A stretch of DNA of 64,000 nucleotides from Aurantibacter crassamenti (lineage in GTDB: Bacteria > Bacteroidota > Bacteroidia > Flavobacteriales > Flavobacteriaceae): contig NZ_JAFBGM010000001.1 in NCBI RefSeq assembly GCF_016811105.1, forward strand, positions 434,001-498,000, in the 5' to 3' direction. The position numbers were made by a program, and so were the translations under genes. The notes beneath the pieces are model-generated. The model was given only the letters and a program-made list of their open reading frames with translations. It was not told the origin of the DNA and did no database searches. This document shows, piece after piece, positions 17,696 through 29,182 of the stretch. Positions within the stretch are counted from its first letter, which is position 1; every line of letters starts with the position of its first letter.

Positions 17696-19240
17696 CTAAG
17701 CCATTTTCATCAACCAAGTTTTCATATCAACAGCAGCGTGTATTAATTCTTTTAATGCAGAAATTGCTACACGTTCTTGATTCATAGAATCTCGGTGACG
17801 TATGGTAACTGTTTTATCTTCAATTGTTTGATGATCTACAGTGATACAAAAAGGTGTTCCGTTTGCATCTTGTCTTCTATAACGGCGCCCTACAGCATCT
17901 TTTTCATCATATAAAACATTGAAATCCCATTTAAGATCATCAATAATTTCTTTAGCTATTTCTGGTAATCCATCTTTTTTAACTAAAGGAAAAACAGCTG
18001 CTTTAGTTGGCGCTAGCACAGCAGGAAGTTTTAATACAGTTCTAGTAGAACCATTCTCTAATTCTTCTTCTTGTAAAGAATTTGCGAAAACAGCTAAAAA
18101 CATTCTATCTAAACCTATTGAAGTTTCAACAACATATGGCACATAGTTCTTATTCTCTTCAGTATCAAAATATTGTAATTTTTTACCTGAAAATTCTTGA
18201 TGTTTTGAGAGGTCAAAATCAGTTCGCGAGTGAATTCCTTCCAATTCTTTAAAACCAAAAGGAAAGCGAAATTCAATATCGGCTGCTGCATCGGCATAAT
18301 GTGCTAATTTATCATGATCATGAAAGCGATAGTTCTCTTGTCCCATGCCTAAAGAAAGATGCCATTTCATGCGCTTTTCTTTCCATTGCTCATACCATTC
18401 TTTCTGCGTACCTGGTTTGATGAAAAATTGCATTTCCATTTGTTCAAATTCGCGCATTCTGAAGATAAATTGTCTTGCAACAATTTCATTTCTAAAGGCT
18501 TTTCCTGTTTGTGCAATTCCGAACGGAATTTTCATACGCCCAGATTTCTGAACGTTTAAGAAATTTACAAAAATACCTTGCGCCGTTTCTGGTCGTAAAT
18601 AAAGGTCCATTGCACTATCAGCCGAAGCTCCTAATTTGGTGCCAAACATAAGATTAAACTGCTTCACATCAGTCCAATTTTTAGACCCAGACATTGGGCA
18701 GGCAATCTCAAGTTCTTCAATTAGAGCTTTAACATCAACTAAATCTTCATTTTCTAAAGATTTACCTAATCGTTTTAAAGTAGAAGTAACTTTTTCTTGA
18801 TATTCAACTACACGCTGATTGGTAGCCAAGAATTGCTCTTTATCAAACGAATCACCAAAGCGTTTAGCCGCTTTTGTAACTTCCTTTTCAATTTTACCTT
18901 CAATTTTGGCCACATAATCTTCGACCAAAACATCAGCTCTATATCGTTTTTTAGAATCTTTATTATCAATAAGTGGATCATTAAAAGCATCGACATGCCC
19001 TGAAGCCTTCCAAGTTGTTGGGTGCATCAATATTGCGGCATCAATACCTACAATGTTATCATTGAGCTGCACCATGGCTTTCCACCAGTACTCTTGTATA
19101 TTCTTTTTAAGTTCAGCGCCATTTTGTGCATAGTCATACACAGCGCTTAATCCGTCATAAATTTCACTTGATTGAAATACATAACCGTATTCTTTAGCAT
19201 GTGAAATTACTTTCTTAAAATCGTCTTCTTGTTTTGCCAT
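17696..19240 (-). CDS. glyS: Glycyl-tRNA synthetase (alpha2, class II)
   Basis: This 514-residue enzyme charges tRNA-Gly. The N-terminus EYGYVFQSSEIYDGLSAVYDYAQNG carries motif 1, RPETAQGIFVNF and GIAQTGKAFRNEI carry motif 2, and ETSIGLDR lies in motif 3. The C-terminal anticodon-binding domain includes DDLKWDFNVLYDEKDAVGRRYRRQD. This is the single-chain homodimeric (archaeal/eukaryotic-like) form usual in Bacteroidota, not the alpha2beta2 enzyme. The start is firm because the family begins MAxQEDxFKKVISHAKEYG. A strong promoter lies almost on top of the start codon. Confidence 0.97.
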   Translation of the reverse strand: MAKQEDDFKKVISHAKEYGYVFQSSEIYDGLSAVYDYAQNGAELKKNIQEYWWKAMVQLNDNIVGIDAAILMHPTTWKASGHVDAFNDPLIDNKDSKKRYRADVLVEDYVAKIEGKIEKEVTKAAKRFGDSFDKEQFLATNQRVVEYQEKVTSTLKRLGKSLENEDLVDVKALIEELEIACPMSGSKNWTDVKQFNLMFGTKLGASADSAMDLYLRPETAQGIFVNFLNVQKSGRMKIPFGIAQTGKAFRNEIVARQFIFRMREFEQMEMQFFIKPGTQKEWYEQWKEKRMKWHLSLGMGQENYRFHDHDKLAHYADAAADIEFRFPFGFKELEGIHSRTDFDLSKHQEFSGKKLQYFDTEENKNYVPYVVETSIGLDRMFLAVFANSLQEEELENGSTRTVLKLPAVLAPTKAAVFPLVKKDGLPEIAKEIIDDLKWDFNVLYDEKDAVGRRYRRQDANGTPFCITVDHQTIEDKTVTIRHRDSMNQERVAISALKELIHAAVDMKTWLMKMA

Positions 19241-19244
19241 TTGA

Positions 19245-19273
19245 CAAAAATAGAATTTTACATTCTAAGGCAA
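19245..19273 (-). promoter_or_regulatory. Bacteroidota sigma-A promoter of glyS
   Basis: On the minus strand, TTG (19271-19273), 18 bases, then TATTTTTG (19245-19252) matches the TTG-N17-23-TAnnTTTG consensus. The -7 box ends only four bases before the ATG, so the transcript must be leaderless or nearly so if this promoter is used. Confidence 0.6.
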
Positions 19274-19277
19274 TAAA

Positions 19278-20180
19278 TTATTTCAAACGAAATTCAGTAG
19301 TTGATAGAAGTTTATCGTTTTCAAAAACATTTAGTGTATAAAGACCCCCCTCTAAAGAACCTTTAGGAAGTGTAATAAAGTCACAAACTTGAATTTCTTG
19401 ACCAGTATATAGAATTTGAACTCTTTTGCTGTAAACATTCCCATTTACAGTAATTGTATTGGCATTATCTTCCACAATGCGCATATCAGCATTTAAAAAC
19501 TGGAAGTATATTATTTTTTCTTGACTAATAGCCTCGCTATCGGCTTCAATAGTAATACAACCTCTCAGTTTTTCTACAATTGAAGCTTTATTAGTGATAA
19601 CAGCACTTTCGTCTCTAACTCTAAGACCGTTACCTTGAGTCATGTCAGCATCAAGCACCAAATATTTCTTTTTCTTAAGTTCTTCATTAAGTTCAATCTG
19701 CTTTTTACGTTGTAAAGATTCAGCTTGAGTCAACTGATTTCTAGCCTCTTGTAATGCGCGAACCTCTTTTTGGCTCTTTGCGTATTTTTCAGCTAATAAG
19801 GCGCTGTTATATTTTAGAAAATTATTTTTAAGCTTAAGACTATCATTTCTTGACTCTAGTCTTCTAAGCTCTGATTTGTATTCGCGTAGTTTTTCAACGG
19901 TAAAATTCAATCGACCTACCGAGTCTTGCAACTGTTGAATCTGATATCTAGACCTTTCCAGTTCAATTTCATCAACTTCACTATTTGAAGCTAATCTATC
20001 TAAATCAGCTTTCATTAAGGTCAAATCTTTAACTAAAAGGCTCTTTTCATTCTCTAAGTAAGCAATTTCACTTTGAGATTGGGTATAACTATAGTAATAA
20101 GCGATTAAAATCGCTATTATTACAGCTACCAAGGCGGCAAGAATTATTTTGTAATTGATTTTTTTATCTTGGGCGTTCAT
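19278..20180 (-). CDS. Membrane-anchored coiled-coil protein of unknown function
   Basis: The ATG at 20180 is preferred over an upstream in-frame TTG, giving 300 residues. A single membrane helix (about residues 13-28, IILAALVAVIIAILIAYYY) is followed by a long coiled coil from about 35 to 170, with heptads such as LVKDLTLMKADLDRL and ELRRLESRNDSLKLKNN. A C-terminal globular beta-rich domain of about 120 residues (LRGCITIEADSEA, VNGNVYSKRVQILYTG, GLYTLNVFENDKL) follows. This layout suggests a periplasmic, inner-membrane-anchored structural or scaffold protein. Homologues are often mis-named as chromosome-partitioning proteins in Bacteroidota, with no support in the sequence. It is followed by glyS 37 bases downstream and divergent from comF. 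Confidence 0.75.
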   Translation of the reverse strand: MNAQDKKINYKIILAALVAVIIAILIAYYYSYTQSQSEIAYLENEKSLLVKDLTLMKADLDRLASNSEVDEIELERSRYQIQQLQDSVGRLNFTVEKLREYKSELRRLESRNDSLKLKNNFLKYNSALLAEKYAKSQKEVRALQEARNQLTQAESLQRKKQIELNEELKKKKYLVLDADMTQGNGLRVRDESAVITNKASIVEKLRGCITIEADSEAISQEKIIYFQFLNADMRIVEDNANTITVNGNVYSKRVQILYTGQEIQVCDFITLPKGSLEGGLYTLNVFENDKLLSTTEFRLK

Positions 20181-20221
20181 CAAGCTAAATTATTTGTAGG
20201 CTGCTTTTATATTGTAAAAAA

Positions 20222-20935
20222 ATGTATACTAAACTATCAAATATAATAAATGATATAAGCAGTATCCTAGTACCCAAGTTGTGTTTTGGATGTAATACCC
20301 ATTTACTAGGTGGAGAACACCTACTATGCACATCTTGTAGGAATGATCTACCACTTACCGAGTACAACTTTAACGTAGAAAACCCCGTTGACCGTATTTT
20401 TTACGGTCGAATTAACATAAAAAAAGCAAATTCTTTTCTCTTTTTCACCGAAAATGGCATAGTTCAACAGCTTATTCATCATTTGAAGTACAAAAACCAA
20501 GAAAAAGTAGGTGCCTTTTTAGGAGAATGGTATGGTGAAATAATAAAAAAGAATCGTTTTATTGATAATATTGACTTGGTAATACCAGTACCACTACATC
20601 CTAAAAAGTTAAGAAAAAGAGGGTATAATCAGGTTACTCAGTTCGGGTTACAATTAGCAACTCATTTAGGAGCTGAATTTAGAAGTGATGTTTTACTTAA
20701 AACATCAAATTCAAGAACTCAAACTAAAAAAGGTAGACTTGCGCGCTGGTTTGACAATAAATCATTGTATACCCTTTCAAATACGGGTATTATTGAAGAT
20801 AAGAATATTTTATTAGTAGATGATATTATTACCACTGGGGCAACAATAGAAATGTGTGCAAAAGCATTGCATGAATCAAAAAATGTAAATGTGTTTGTAG
20901 CAAGCATGGCTTTTGTGCCACTATTATATAAATGA
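20222..20935 (+). CDS. comF: ComF family phosphoribosyltransferase-like competence protein
   Basis: This 237-residue protein has an N-terminal zinc-binding CFGC...CTSC pair (KLCFGCNTHLLGGEHLLCTSC spacing). A phosphoribosyltransferase core follows: VIPVPLHPKKLRKRGYNQ, a conserved KxxxxQTKKxxxxR-like stretch, and the PRPP loop ILLVDDIITTGAT. ComF proteins act in the uptake or handling of incoming single-stranded DNA during transformation, with biochemical detail still limited. The spacing of all three signatures fits the family well. It is divergent from the coiled-coil gene, with a 41-base intergenic region. Confidence 0.93.
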   Translation: MYTKLSNIINDISSILVPKLCFGCNTHLLGGEHLLCTSCRNDLPLTEYNFNVENPVDRIFYGRINIKKANSFLFFTENGIVQQLIHHLKYKNQEKVGAFLGEWYGEIIKKNRFIDNIDLVIPVPLHPKKLRKRGYNQVTQFGLQLATHLGAEFRSDVLLKTSNSRTQTKKGRLARWFDNKSLYTLSNTGIIEDKNILLVDDIITTGATIEMCAKALHESKNVNVFVASMAFVPLLYK

Positions 20936-21007
20936 TCAAATCACAAAACCTTCCATTTATTTAATATTAGTCGTTTCTTTGTTATTGAATTAGTTTGAAT
21001 TTAGGTC

Positions 21008-22624
21008 ATGATAAGACGCCTTATTGGTTGTTTATTTCTTTTTTTAATAGTTGCTGCACTAGTACAATGCGCTAGGCGCGGAAGCCCTACTGGCGGCCCC
21101 AAAGATTTAGACCCACCCATATTAGTAAAAGCTGAGCCACCTAATATGACCATTGAATTTAAAGCAAAACGTATTCGGCTATACTTCGATGAATATATTA
21201 CTCTAAAAGACATTCAAGAACAGCTTATTGTATCACCACCATTAAAATATACACCAGAAATTTCACCTCAAGGCGGTGCAAGCAAGTTTGTTGAAATAAA
21301 AATCAAAGATACCCTTAGAGAAAACACCACGTACACGTTAAATTTTGGGCAAAGCATAGTTGACCACAATGAAGGCAACCCAAGTAGTTTTTTAAACTAT
21401 GTATTTTCAACCGGTACTTATATTGATTCTCTGAGCGTTTCAGGGGTGGTAAAAGATGCTTTCAAAAGAAAAGCTGATGAGTTTTTAAGTGTTATGCTTT
21501 ATGAAATTGATACGGCTTATAACGATTCAACCATTTTTAAAAAAGCTCCAAATTACATTACCAATACGCTAGATAGTACAGTAATATTCACCTTAAACAA
21601 CCTAAAGGCCGGCAACTATAAGATTTTTGCTTTAAAAGATGCAGCAAAGAATAATATATTTGATCAAAACGCCGATAAAATAGCATTTCTACAAGATACA
21701 GTTAGCCTGCCTACAGATAGCACCTACTTATTATCACTGTTTAAAGAAATACAAAATTACAGCATACAAGTACCTAGTTTTGAGGCGAGAAATAAAATAT
21801 CTTTTGGATATTATGGCCTAGAAGATGATTTCAGAGTAGAACCATTGACACAACTACCTGACTCTGTACGATACAAGTTTCTAAAACATAGAGAAAAAGA
21901 CACATTAAACTTTTGGTTTACCCCTACAGAGCTAGATTCAATTGTTTTTCTTGCCATAAATGATAAACTTTCATTGATAGACACATTCACTGTAAAAAAG
22001 CGTAAAGTTGGTATTGATTCGTTGCAATTAAATCCGAATCAATCGGGCGGTTTAGACTTTAATAAAGACTTCTCAATTTCACTAAACACACCTATTTCAA
22101 AAATAGACAGCACCAAATTCAAAATGATAGATAAAGACTCGATTAACGTGAGTTTTAATGTAATGATTGATAGTATTGAAAATGAAATAGATTTTGACTT
22201 TGAAAAAGAACCAAATCAAAATTATAACCTAAGCTTGTTACCAGGTGCAGTAGTTGATTTTTTTGAAGAAACAAATGACACGATAAACTATAATCTTTCA
22301 ACAAATAGCCTTGCTGATTACGGAAACTTAAGGTTAAACATACAAGTTGATACTGCTGCTTATCCGCTTGTAGTACAACTAACTGATCAACAAGGCGCTT
22401 TGAAACAAGAAATATACGCAACCAAACCAAAAGTTATTGAGTTCAATAATATAGAACCTTCTAAGTATTTTTTGAGGGTGATTTTTGATGTAAATGGAAA
22501 TAAAATATGGGATACTGGAAGTATACTAAAAAGCCTGCAACCAGAACGTGTTAGCCATTACCCAGATACCTTAGAAATAAGAGCTAATTGGGAAGTTGAA
22601 GAAACTTTTATCATTAACGATTAA
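21008..22624 (+). CDS. Ig-like-domain lipoprotein (Bacteroidota conserved)
   Basis: This 538-residue protein has lipobox ALVQC (Cys21), followed by the hallmark GSPTGGPKDLDPP that opens this Bacteroidota family. The next 100 residues form an Ig-like fold of the SbsA type (IRLYFDEYITL, VSPPLKYTPEI, NTTYTLNFGQSIVD). Repeated beta-rich domains of about 90-100 residues follow, including EPSKYFLRVIFDVNGNKIWDTG near the end, a transthyretin-like fold. It is expected on the periplasmic or outer face of a membrane. Its role is unknown, though the family is broadly conserved in Flavobacteriia. It follows comF by 72 bases. Confidence 0.85.
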   Translation: MIRRLIGCLFLFLIVAALVQCARRGSPTGGPKDLDPPILVKAEPPNMTIEFKAKRIRLYFDEYITLKDIQEQLIVSPPLKYTPEISPQGGASKFVEIKIKDTLRENTTYTLNFGQSIVDHNEGNPSSFLNYVFSTGTYIDSLSVSGVVKDAFKRKADEFLSVMLYEIDTAYNDSTIFKKAPNYITNTLDSTVIFTLNNLKAGNYKIFALKDAAKNNIFDQNADKIAFLQDTVSLPTDSTYLLSLFKEIQNYSIQVPSFEARNKISFGYYGLEDDFRVEPLTQLPDSVRYKFLKHREKDTLNFWFTPTELDSIVFLAINDKLSLIDTFTVKKRKVGIDSLQLNPNQSGGLDFNKDFSISLNTPISKIDSTKFKMIDKDSINVSFNVMIDSIENEIDFDFEKEPNQNYNLSLLPGAVVDFFEETNDTINYNLSTNSLADYGNLRLNIQVDTAAYPLVVQLTDQQGALKQEIYATKPKVIEFNNIEPSKYFLRVIFDVNGNKIWDTGSILKSLQPERVSHYPDTLEIRANWEVEETFIIND

Positions 22625-22760
22625 ACCATTCAAACTTTAGTAAAAACCCTATAAATCAAGTCATAAAGTCAGTAATCTCAACCACTTCTATTGATTTTAC
22701 AACAATTCCGTTGTACTACATACTTTTTAAGGGTTTTCTTACGTTCAATAGTTATTATAC

Positions 22761-22768
22761 TAATTTTG
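22761..22768 (+). promoter_or_regulatory. -7 box (TAATTTTG) at the start of the PAS histidine kinase gene
   Basis: TAATTTTG matches TAnnTTTG and ends eight bases before the ATG at 22777. This supports 22777 as the start, instead of a TTG 66 bases upstream that would place the box inside the gene. No clear -33 TTG is present, so the call is tentative. Confidence 0.35.
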
Positions 22769-22776
22769 TAAGAAAT

Positions 22777-24981
22777 ATGCCGGACTTGGCAACATCAACA
22801 ATTAATTTACTAATTAAAGATTCACCAAAAGCTATCGCAGTTGTTGACACTAACATGTGCATTATTGGTTATTCTAATACATGGTTGCGTACTATTGCAA
22901 AAAGTCAAACTTCAGTGACGGGTAAATCATATTATACTATTTTACCAGACACTACTAAATCACTACAGAAAATTCACAAAAGTTGTCTAAGCGGAGGCGG
23001 CCACGTAGTTGAAAAAACCAAATTAATTCATTCTGACGGAAGTATACAATGGACCAAATGGAAAATAAACGCATGGCATAACGAACTTGAATTAATTGGT
23101 GGGTTAATCATAGTACAAGATGACATTACAGATGAGAAGCGTCGCGAAGACCTGTTATTAAAAGCCGAAAGTGTTGCTAGAATTGGAGGATGGGAAGTAG
23201 ATATGAGAAGTGGAGTAGTTTATTGGACCGATGTTACTAAGGAAATTCATGAAGTACCTAAAGACTTTATTCCTACACTAGAAGAGGGCATAAATTTTTA
23301 TAAAAAAGGAGAATCAAGAGATAATATTACAAGTTTGGTGAGTGATGCGATTGCAATTGGAAAACCATGGGATACTGAACTTCAAATAGTTACAGCTAAA
23401 GGAAACGAACTTTGGGTACGAGCTAAAGGTGAAACTGAACTAGTTGACGGTAAATGCATTAGAATTTACGGTACTTTTCAGGATATTGACACTAAAAAAA
23501 GAATTGAACTAGAATATCAAAGAATATCCAATAGGTTAAAAATTGCTACAGATGCGGCGCATATTGGTATTTTTGATTATGATATTACTAAAGATAAGCT
23601 TGTTTGGGATGATCATATGTTTGCAATTTATAATGTAGATAAGAAAGCTTTTAAAGGAACCTTTGAATCGTGGACTTCAGTTTTGCACCCAGATGATTTA
23701 GCAAAAAGCGAACAGATATTTCAATCGGCTGTTGCTAGTTCAAACAAGTTTGACACTGAATTTAGAATAATTTGGCCAGATGGCTCTATAAAATACATTA
23801 AGTCTAGGGCTTCTATTATTAAAGATGCAGAAGGTAACCCTAAACAAATGGTAGGTGCTAATTGGGACGTCACTGAATTTAGAACTACAAAACTAGAACT
23901 TAGACGTAATCATGAATCTTTTACTGGGGTTTTTGATAAATCTAATGTTGGCATGGTCATATTAGGGCTTAATGGTAGATTGTTAGAGGTCAATAAAAGT
24001 TTGTGTGTTAGTCTGGGTTATTCGCATCAAGAGCTAATCAAAATGACTGCTTTAGATATAACTTATAAGGAAGATATTAAAGAATCCATTCGAATAACGA
24101 AAGACTTAACATCTAGAAAAATTTCTAGTTGTCATTTAGAAAAAAGATTATACCATAAGAATGGAAAAATAGTTCATGTATTAATTATGGTAACTTCGGT
24201 AAATGACATCAATGGTAATTTATCTCATTTTATTGCACAAATCGTTGATATGACTTCTAGAATTGAAGCAGAAAGAAGATTAAAGACACTAGTTGAAGTA
24301 ACAAGGGGCCAAAACGAAAGCCTTATGAACTTTGCCCACATTGTATCGCACAATTTAAGATCACACTCGACCAATATGTCAATGCTAATACAATTCTTAG
24401 CACAAGAAAAAGGATCAAATGAAAGAAAAAATATAGCCACAATGCTTAGCAAGGCCGCAGAAAGTCTTAATGAGACTGTAATGCATTTAAACGAAGTTGT
24501 ACAAATTAAAACAGGTGCCTTAGAAAAAATGAAAAGCACTAGTTTAATTGCATCTATCAACAACGTTAAAGATACTCTTGGTGCCTTGATAAAAGAGAAA
24601 GAAGCCTCTTGCAAATTCGACATTTGTAAAACGCATTATGTAAATGTAGTACCAGCATATCTCGAAAGCATTTTATTAAATCTATTTACAAATTCTTTGA
24701 AATATGCATCACCTAAGCGGAAACCAAAAATAAAAGTAACCTCTAAAATCAATAAAGACTCAATTGAAGTTCACTTTTCAGATAATGGCCAGGGTATAGA
24801 CTTAAAACGTTATGGTGAGAAAATTTTTGGTATGTACAAAACATTTCATAATAATAAAGATGCAAAAGGTATTGGCTTATTTATAACAAAGAACCAAATT
24901 GAAGCCATGTACGGAACTATAAAAATAGTTAGTGAGCTTGATAAAGGAACTACGTTTATTTTAAATTTTAAAAAGGAATAA
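22777..24981 (+). CDS. Multi-PAS sensor histidine kinase
   Basis: Starting at ATG 22777 the protein has 734 residues and no membrane helix, so it is a cytosolic sensor. Four PAS/PAC units are visible at about 9-118, 130-240, 256-368 and 380-495. The third has LHPDDL and EFRIIWPDGSIKYI, and the fourth has GMVILGLNGRLLEVNKS. The dimerisation helix carries phosphoacceptor His525 in FAHIVSHNLRSH. The catalytic ATPase domain follows at about 625-734 with LFTNSLKYA (N box), SDNGQGID (G1) and KGIGLFITK (G2). The partner regulator gene starts 20 bases downstream, so the two form an operon. The signal is unknown; PAS units could bind heme, flavin or small ligands, or only mediate contacts. Confidence 0.92.
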   Translation: MPDLATSTINLLIKDSPKAIAVVDTNMCIIGYSNTWLRTIAKSQTSVTGKSYYTILPDTTKSLQKIHKSCLSGGGHVVEKTKLIHSDGSIQWTKWKINAWHNELELIGGLIIVQDDITDEKRREDLLLKAESVARIGGWEVDMRSGVVYWTDVTKEIHEVPKDFIPTLEEGINFYKKGESRDNITSLVSDAIAIGKPWDTELQIVTAKGNELWVRAKGETELVDGKCIRIYGTFQDIDTKKRIELEYQRISNRLKIATDAAHIGIFDYDITKDKLVWDDHMFAIYNVDKKAFKGTFESWTSVLHPDDLAKSEQIFQSAVASSNKFDTEFRIIWPDGSIKYIKSRASIIKDAEGNPKQMVGANWDVTEFRTTKLELRRNHESFTGVFDKSNVGMVILGLNGRLLEVNKSLCVSLGYSHQELIKMTALDITYKEDIKESIRITKDLTSRKISSCHLEKRLYHKNGKIVHVLIMVTSVNDINGNLSHFIAQIVDMTSRIEAERRLKTLVEVTRGQNESLMNFAHIVSHNLRSHSTNMSMLIQFLAQEKGSNERKNIATMLSKAAESLNETVMHLNEVVQIKTGALEKMKSTSLIASINNVKDTLGALIKEKEASCKFDICKTHYVNVVPAYLESILLNLFTNSLKYASPKRKPKIKVTSKINKDSIEVHFSDNGQGIDLKRYGEKIFGMYKTFHNNKDAKGIGLFITKNQIEAMYGTIKIVSELDKGTTFILNFKKE

Positions 24982-25001
24982 TTAACATTAATAAATACAC
25001 C

Positions 25002-25406
25002 ATGAAAAAAATTAATACTTCATGTATAATTGATGATGATGACATTTTCATCTACGGAACAAAAAGAATTATTAAAGAAGTAAATTTCTGTGAAGAAATA
25101 CTCGTTTTCAACAATGGTCAAGACGCACTTGATGAGTTCAAAAAACTTACTGATTTAGGCAAAGAATTACCTTCAATAATTTTCTTAGACCTAAACATGC
25201 CCATAATGAATGGTTGGGAATTTTTAGAACAATTCACTAAAATTGAGAATAACAATCAAGACAAAGTGATTGTTTACATTATAAGTTCTTCAGTAGACCC
25301 TAGAGATTTAGAAAAAGTAGGAAACTATGAGATTATACACAATTACATATTAAAACCATTTTCATCAAAAGATCTTGAAAGTATTTTAAAAGATGTTACA
25401 GCTTAA
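25002..25406 (+). CDS. Single-domain response regulator (CheY-like)
   Basis: This 134-residue receiver domain has no output domain. The acidic pocket is near Asp11-Asp14 (IIDDDD), phosphoacceptor Asp63 lies in FLDLNMPIMNGWEF, the switch Ser/Thr region is IISSSV, and Lys118 is in NYILKPF. It is translated 20 bases after the PAS kinase and is its evident partner. As a stand-alone receiver it may act as a phosphorelay intermediate or by protein contact. Receivers of this type next to PAS kinases are common in Bacteroidota. Confidence 0.93.
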   Translation: MKKINTSCIIDDDDIFIYGTKRIIKEVNFCEEILVFNNGQDALDEFKKLTDLGKELPSIIFLDLNMPIMNGWEFLEQFTKIENNNQDKVIVYIISSSVDPRDLEKVGNYEIIHNYILKPFSSKDLESILKDVTA

Positions 25407-25420
25407 AAACTAAAAAATTT

Positions 25421-26194
25421 TCATACTAGATTAAATCGATCTCGATCATCTAAAAACATTAATTTATTTCTACTTTGAAGTATCTGTTGCTTATCAATGC
25501 TACAGTAAATAATCTCTTCAATTGTTGAGAATGCAACCTGTTCCCCCAATGAATCATATACAGCAGTATGACCAGGATATTTGAGCAAATTTTTATCTTC
25601 TCCTATTCTATTTACTCCAACACAATACGCCATATTTTCAATGGCACGAGCTTTCAATAACGTATCCCAAGCAGCAATTCGAGGTTCTGGCCAATTAGCA
25701 ACATATAGTAAAATATGATAATCATCTTTGTATCTAGCCCAAACCGGAAAACGTAAATCATAACAAATCATCGGACAAATTCTAAAACCTTTATAATCTA
25801 CCACTAATCTTTTATCACCTGACTTATAGACTTTATCTTCACCGGCAAGTGTAAAAGTGTGCTTTTTATCATAAACATTGGTTTGCCCTTCTGGGGTTAT
25901 AAAAAAAAGCCGATTTGTATGACTATTATTCTCAAAATATGGAATGCTTCCGACTATGGCTGCATTTTTTAGTTTCGCTAACTTTTGCATCCATTCTAAA
26001 GTAATATTCCCTTCAGAATCAGATAAATTTTCAGGAGTCATAGTAAACCCTGATGTGAACATTTCAGGGAGTACAATCAAATCAACATCCGAAGAAATAG
26101 TATTAATTTTTGCTAAAAGATTTGTTCTGTTTTGCTCTGGGTTTTCCCATACAATAGAAGTTTGAACCAACGCGATTTTTAATTGCTCTAACAT
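25421..26194 (-). CDS. Omega-amidase, YafV/Nit2-like nitrilase superfamily
   Basis: This 257-residue hydrolase has the Glu-Lys-Cys triad: Glu in VLPEMFTSGF, Lys in YDKKHTF and Cys in MICYDLRFPVWAR. The CYDLRFP and GEDKVYKSG segments are typical of YafV/Nit2 omega-amidases, which clear 2-oxoglutaramate and 2-oxosuccinamate in metabolite repair. Length matches. It begins one base after the stop of the ankyrin gene on the same strand, so the two are co-transcribed. Another amidase substrate cannot be excluded. Confidence 0.9.
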   Translation of the reverse strand: MLEQLKIALVQTSIVWENPEQNRTNLLAKINTISSDVDLIVLPEMFTSGFTMTPENLSDSEGNITLEWMQKLAKLKNAAIVGSIPYFENNSHTNRLFFITPEGQTNVYDKKHTFTLAGEDKVYKSGDKRLVVDYKGFRICPMICYDLRFPVWARYKDDYHILLYVANWPEPRIAAWDTLLKARAIENMAYCVGVNRIGEDKNLLKYPGHTAVYDSLGEQVAFSTIEEIIYCSIDKQQILQSRNKLMFLDDRDRFNLV

Positions 26195-26195
26195 G

Positions 26196-26666
26196 CTAAC
26201 TCTCTAATAATGTAATCATTTCAATACCACCCTGTATCTTGGCATGATCTAATGCAGTATCGCCTCTGCCATCTTTTAGAGTGGTATCAGCTCCATGTGC
26301 AACAAGTAATTTCGCAATTTCTAAATGCTTAAAAGTAACAGCATAAATTAAGCAAGTACCACCCATTGAATTACGCTCATCAATATTTGCACCCCTATCA
26401 ATTAGGTTTTTTGCAATTGCAGTAAAACCTTTAAAACAAACACCCATTAATGCAGTATTACCTGAAGAATCTTTTGCATTGATATCAGCACCTTTTTCTA
26501 ATAGAACATCTACAATTTTTTCTTGGTTGTAATATGCTGCTAAAATCAAAGGTGTTGATCCACGTTGATCGCTAATATTTAATAGTTCAGGATTTGAATT
26601 TAATATATCAATAATCGCTTTACTATTACCGTTTCTAATTTCCGCGAAAAATATTTCATGTTCCAT
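26196..26666 (-). CDS. Ankyrin-repeat protein, divergent from katG
   Basis: The ATG at 26666 is used; an upstream in-frame TTG adds eight residues with no support. The 156-residue protein has about four ankyrin repeats with the TPLxxAAxxxxxxIVxxLLxxGAD pattern (GSTPLILAAYYNQEKIVDVL, GNTALMGVCFKG, GGTCLIYAVTFKHLEIAKLL, GDTALDHAKIQGG). There is no signal peptide, so it is cytosolic. It is divergent from katG, with about 210 bases between start codons, and co-transcribed with the omega-amidase. Small ankyrin proteins beside catalase genes are known elsewhere (AnkB beside katB in Pseudomonas aeruginosa), which makes a role in KatG maturation a reasonable guess. Confidence 0.88.
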   Translation of the reverse strand: MEHEIFFAEIRNGNSKAIIDILNSNPELLNISDQRGSTPLILAAYYNQEKIVDVLLEKGADINAKDSSGNTALMGVCFKGFTAIAKNLIDRGANIDERNSMGGTCLIYAVTFKHLEIAKLLVAHGADTTLKDGRGDTALDHAKIQGGIEMITLLES

Positions 26667-26859
26667 TAAGTTAAATGTATAAAAAAACAAGTATACTAAC
26701 TCATTGAAAACCTATTGTTTCAATAAAAATTGATAACATTTTCAATTTCTAAAAGGAAAAGCTACACTATAGATAATTTCAATAATACAATAACACAAAT
26801 CAAGATAATGCCTATAGTTTTTATTGTTCCTTTTCAATAGCTTTACAAATACAAGCTAA

Positions 26860-29124
<2,265 letters not shown>

Positions 29125-29151
29125 AAATGACTTTATTATTTAATTATAGAG

Positions 29152-29182
29152 ACCGCCTTATAAGATATAAGGCGGTTTTTTA
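29152..29182 (+). terminator. Intrinsic terminator of katG
   Basis: Stem ACCGCCTTAT pairs perfectly with ATAAGGCGGT around a five-base loop and is followed by TTTTTATTA on the plus strand. It lies 27 bases after the katG stop and abuts the end of the convergent lipoprotein gene. Confidence 0.9.

Noticed and set aside
22711-22776. TTG start 66 bases upstream for the PAS kinase
   Set aside because: It adds 22 residues before the first PAS and places the TAATTTTG box inside the gene; ATG 22777 is better.
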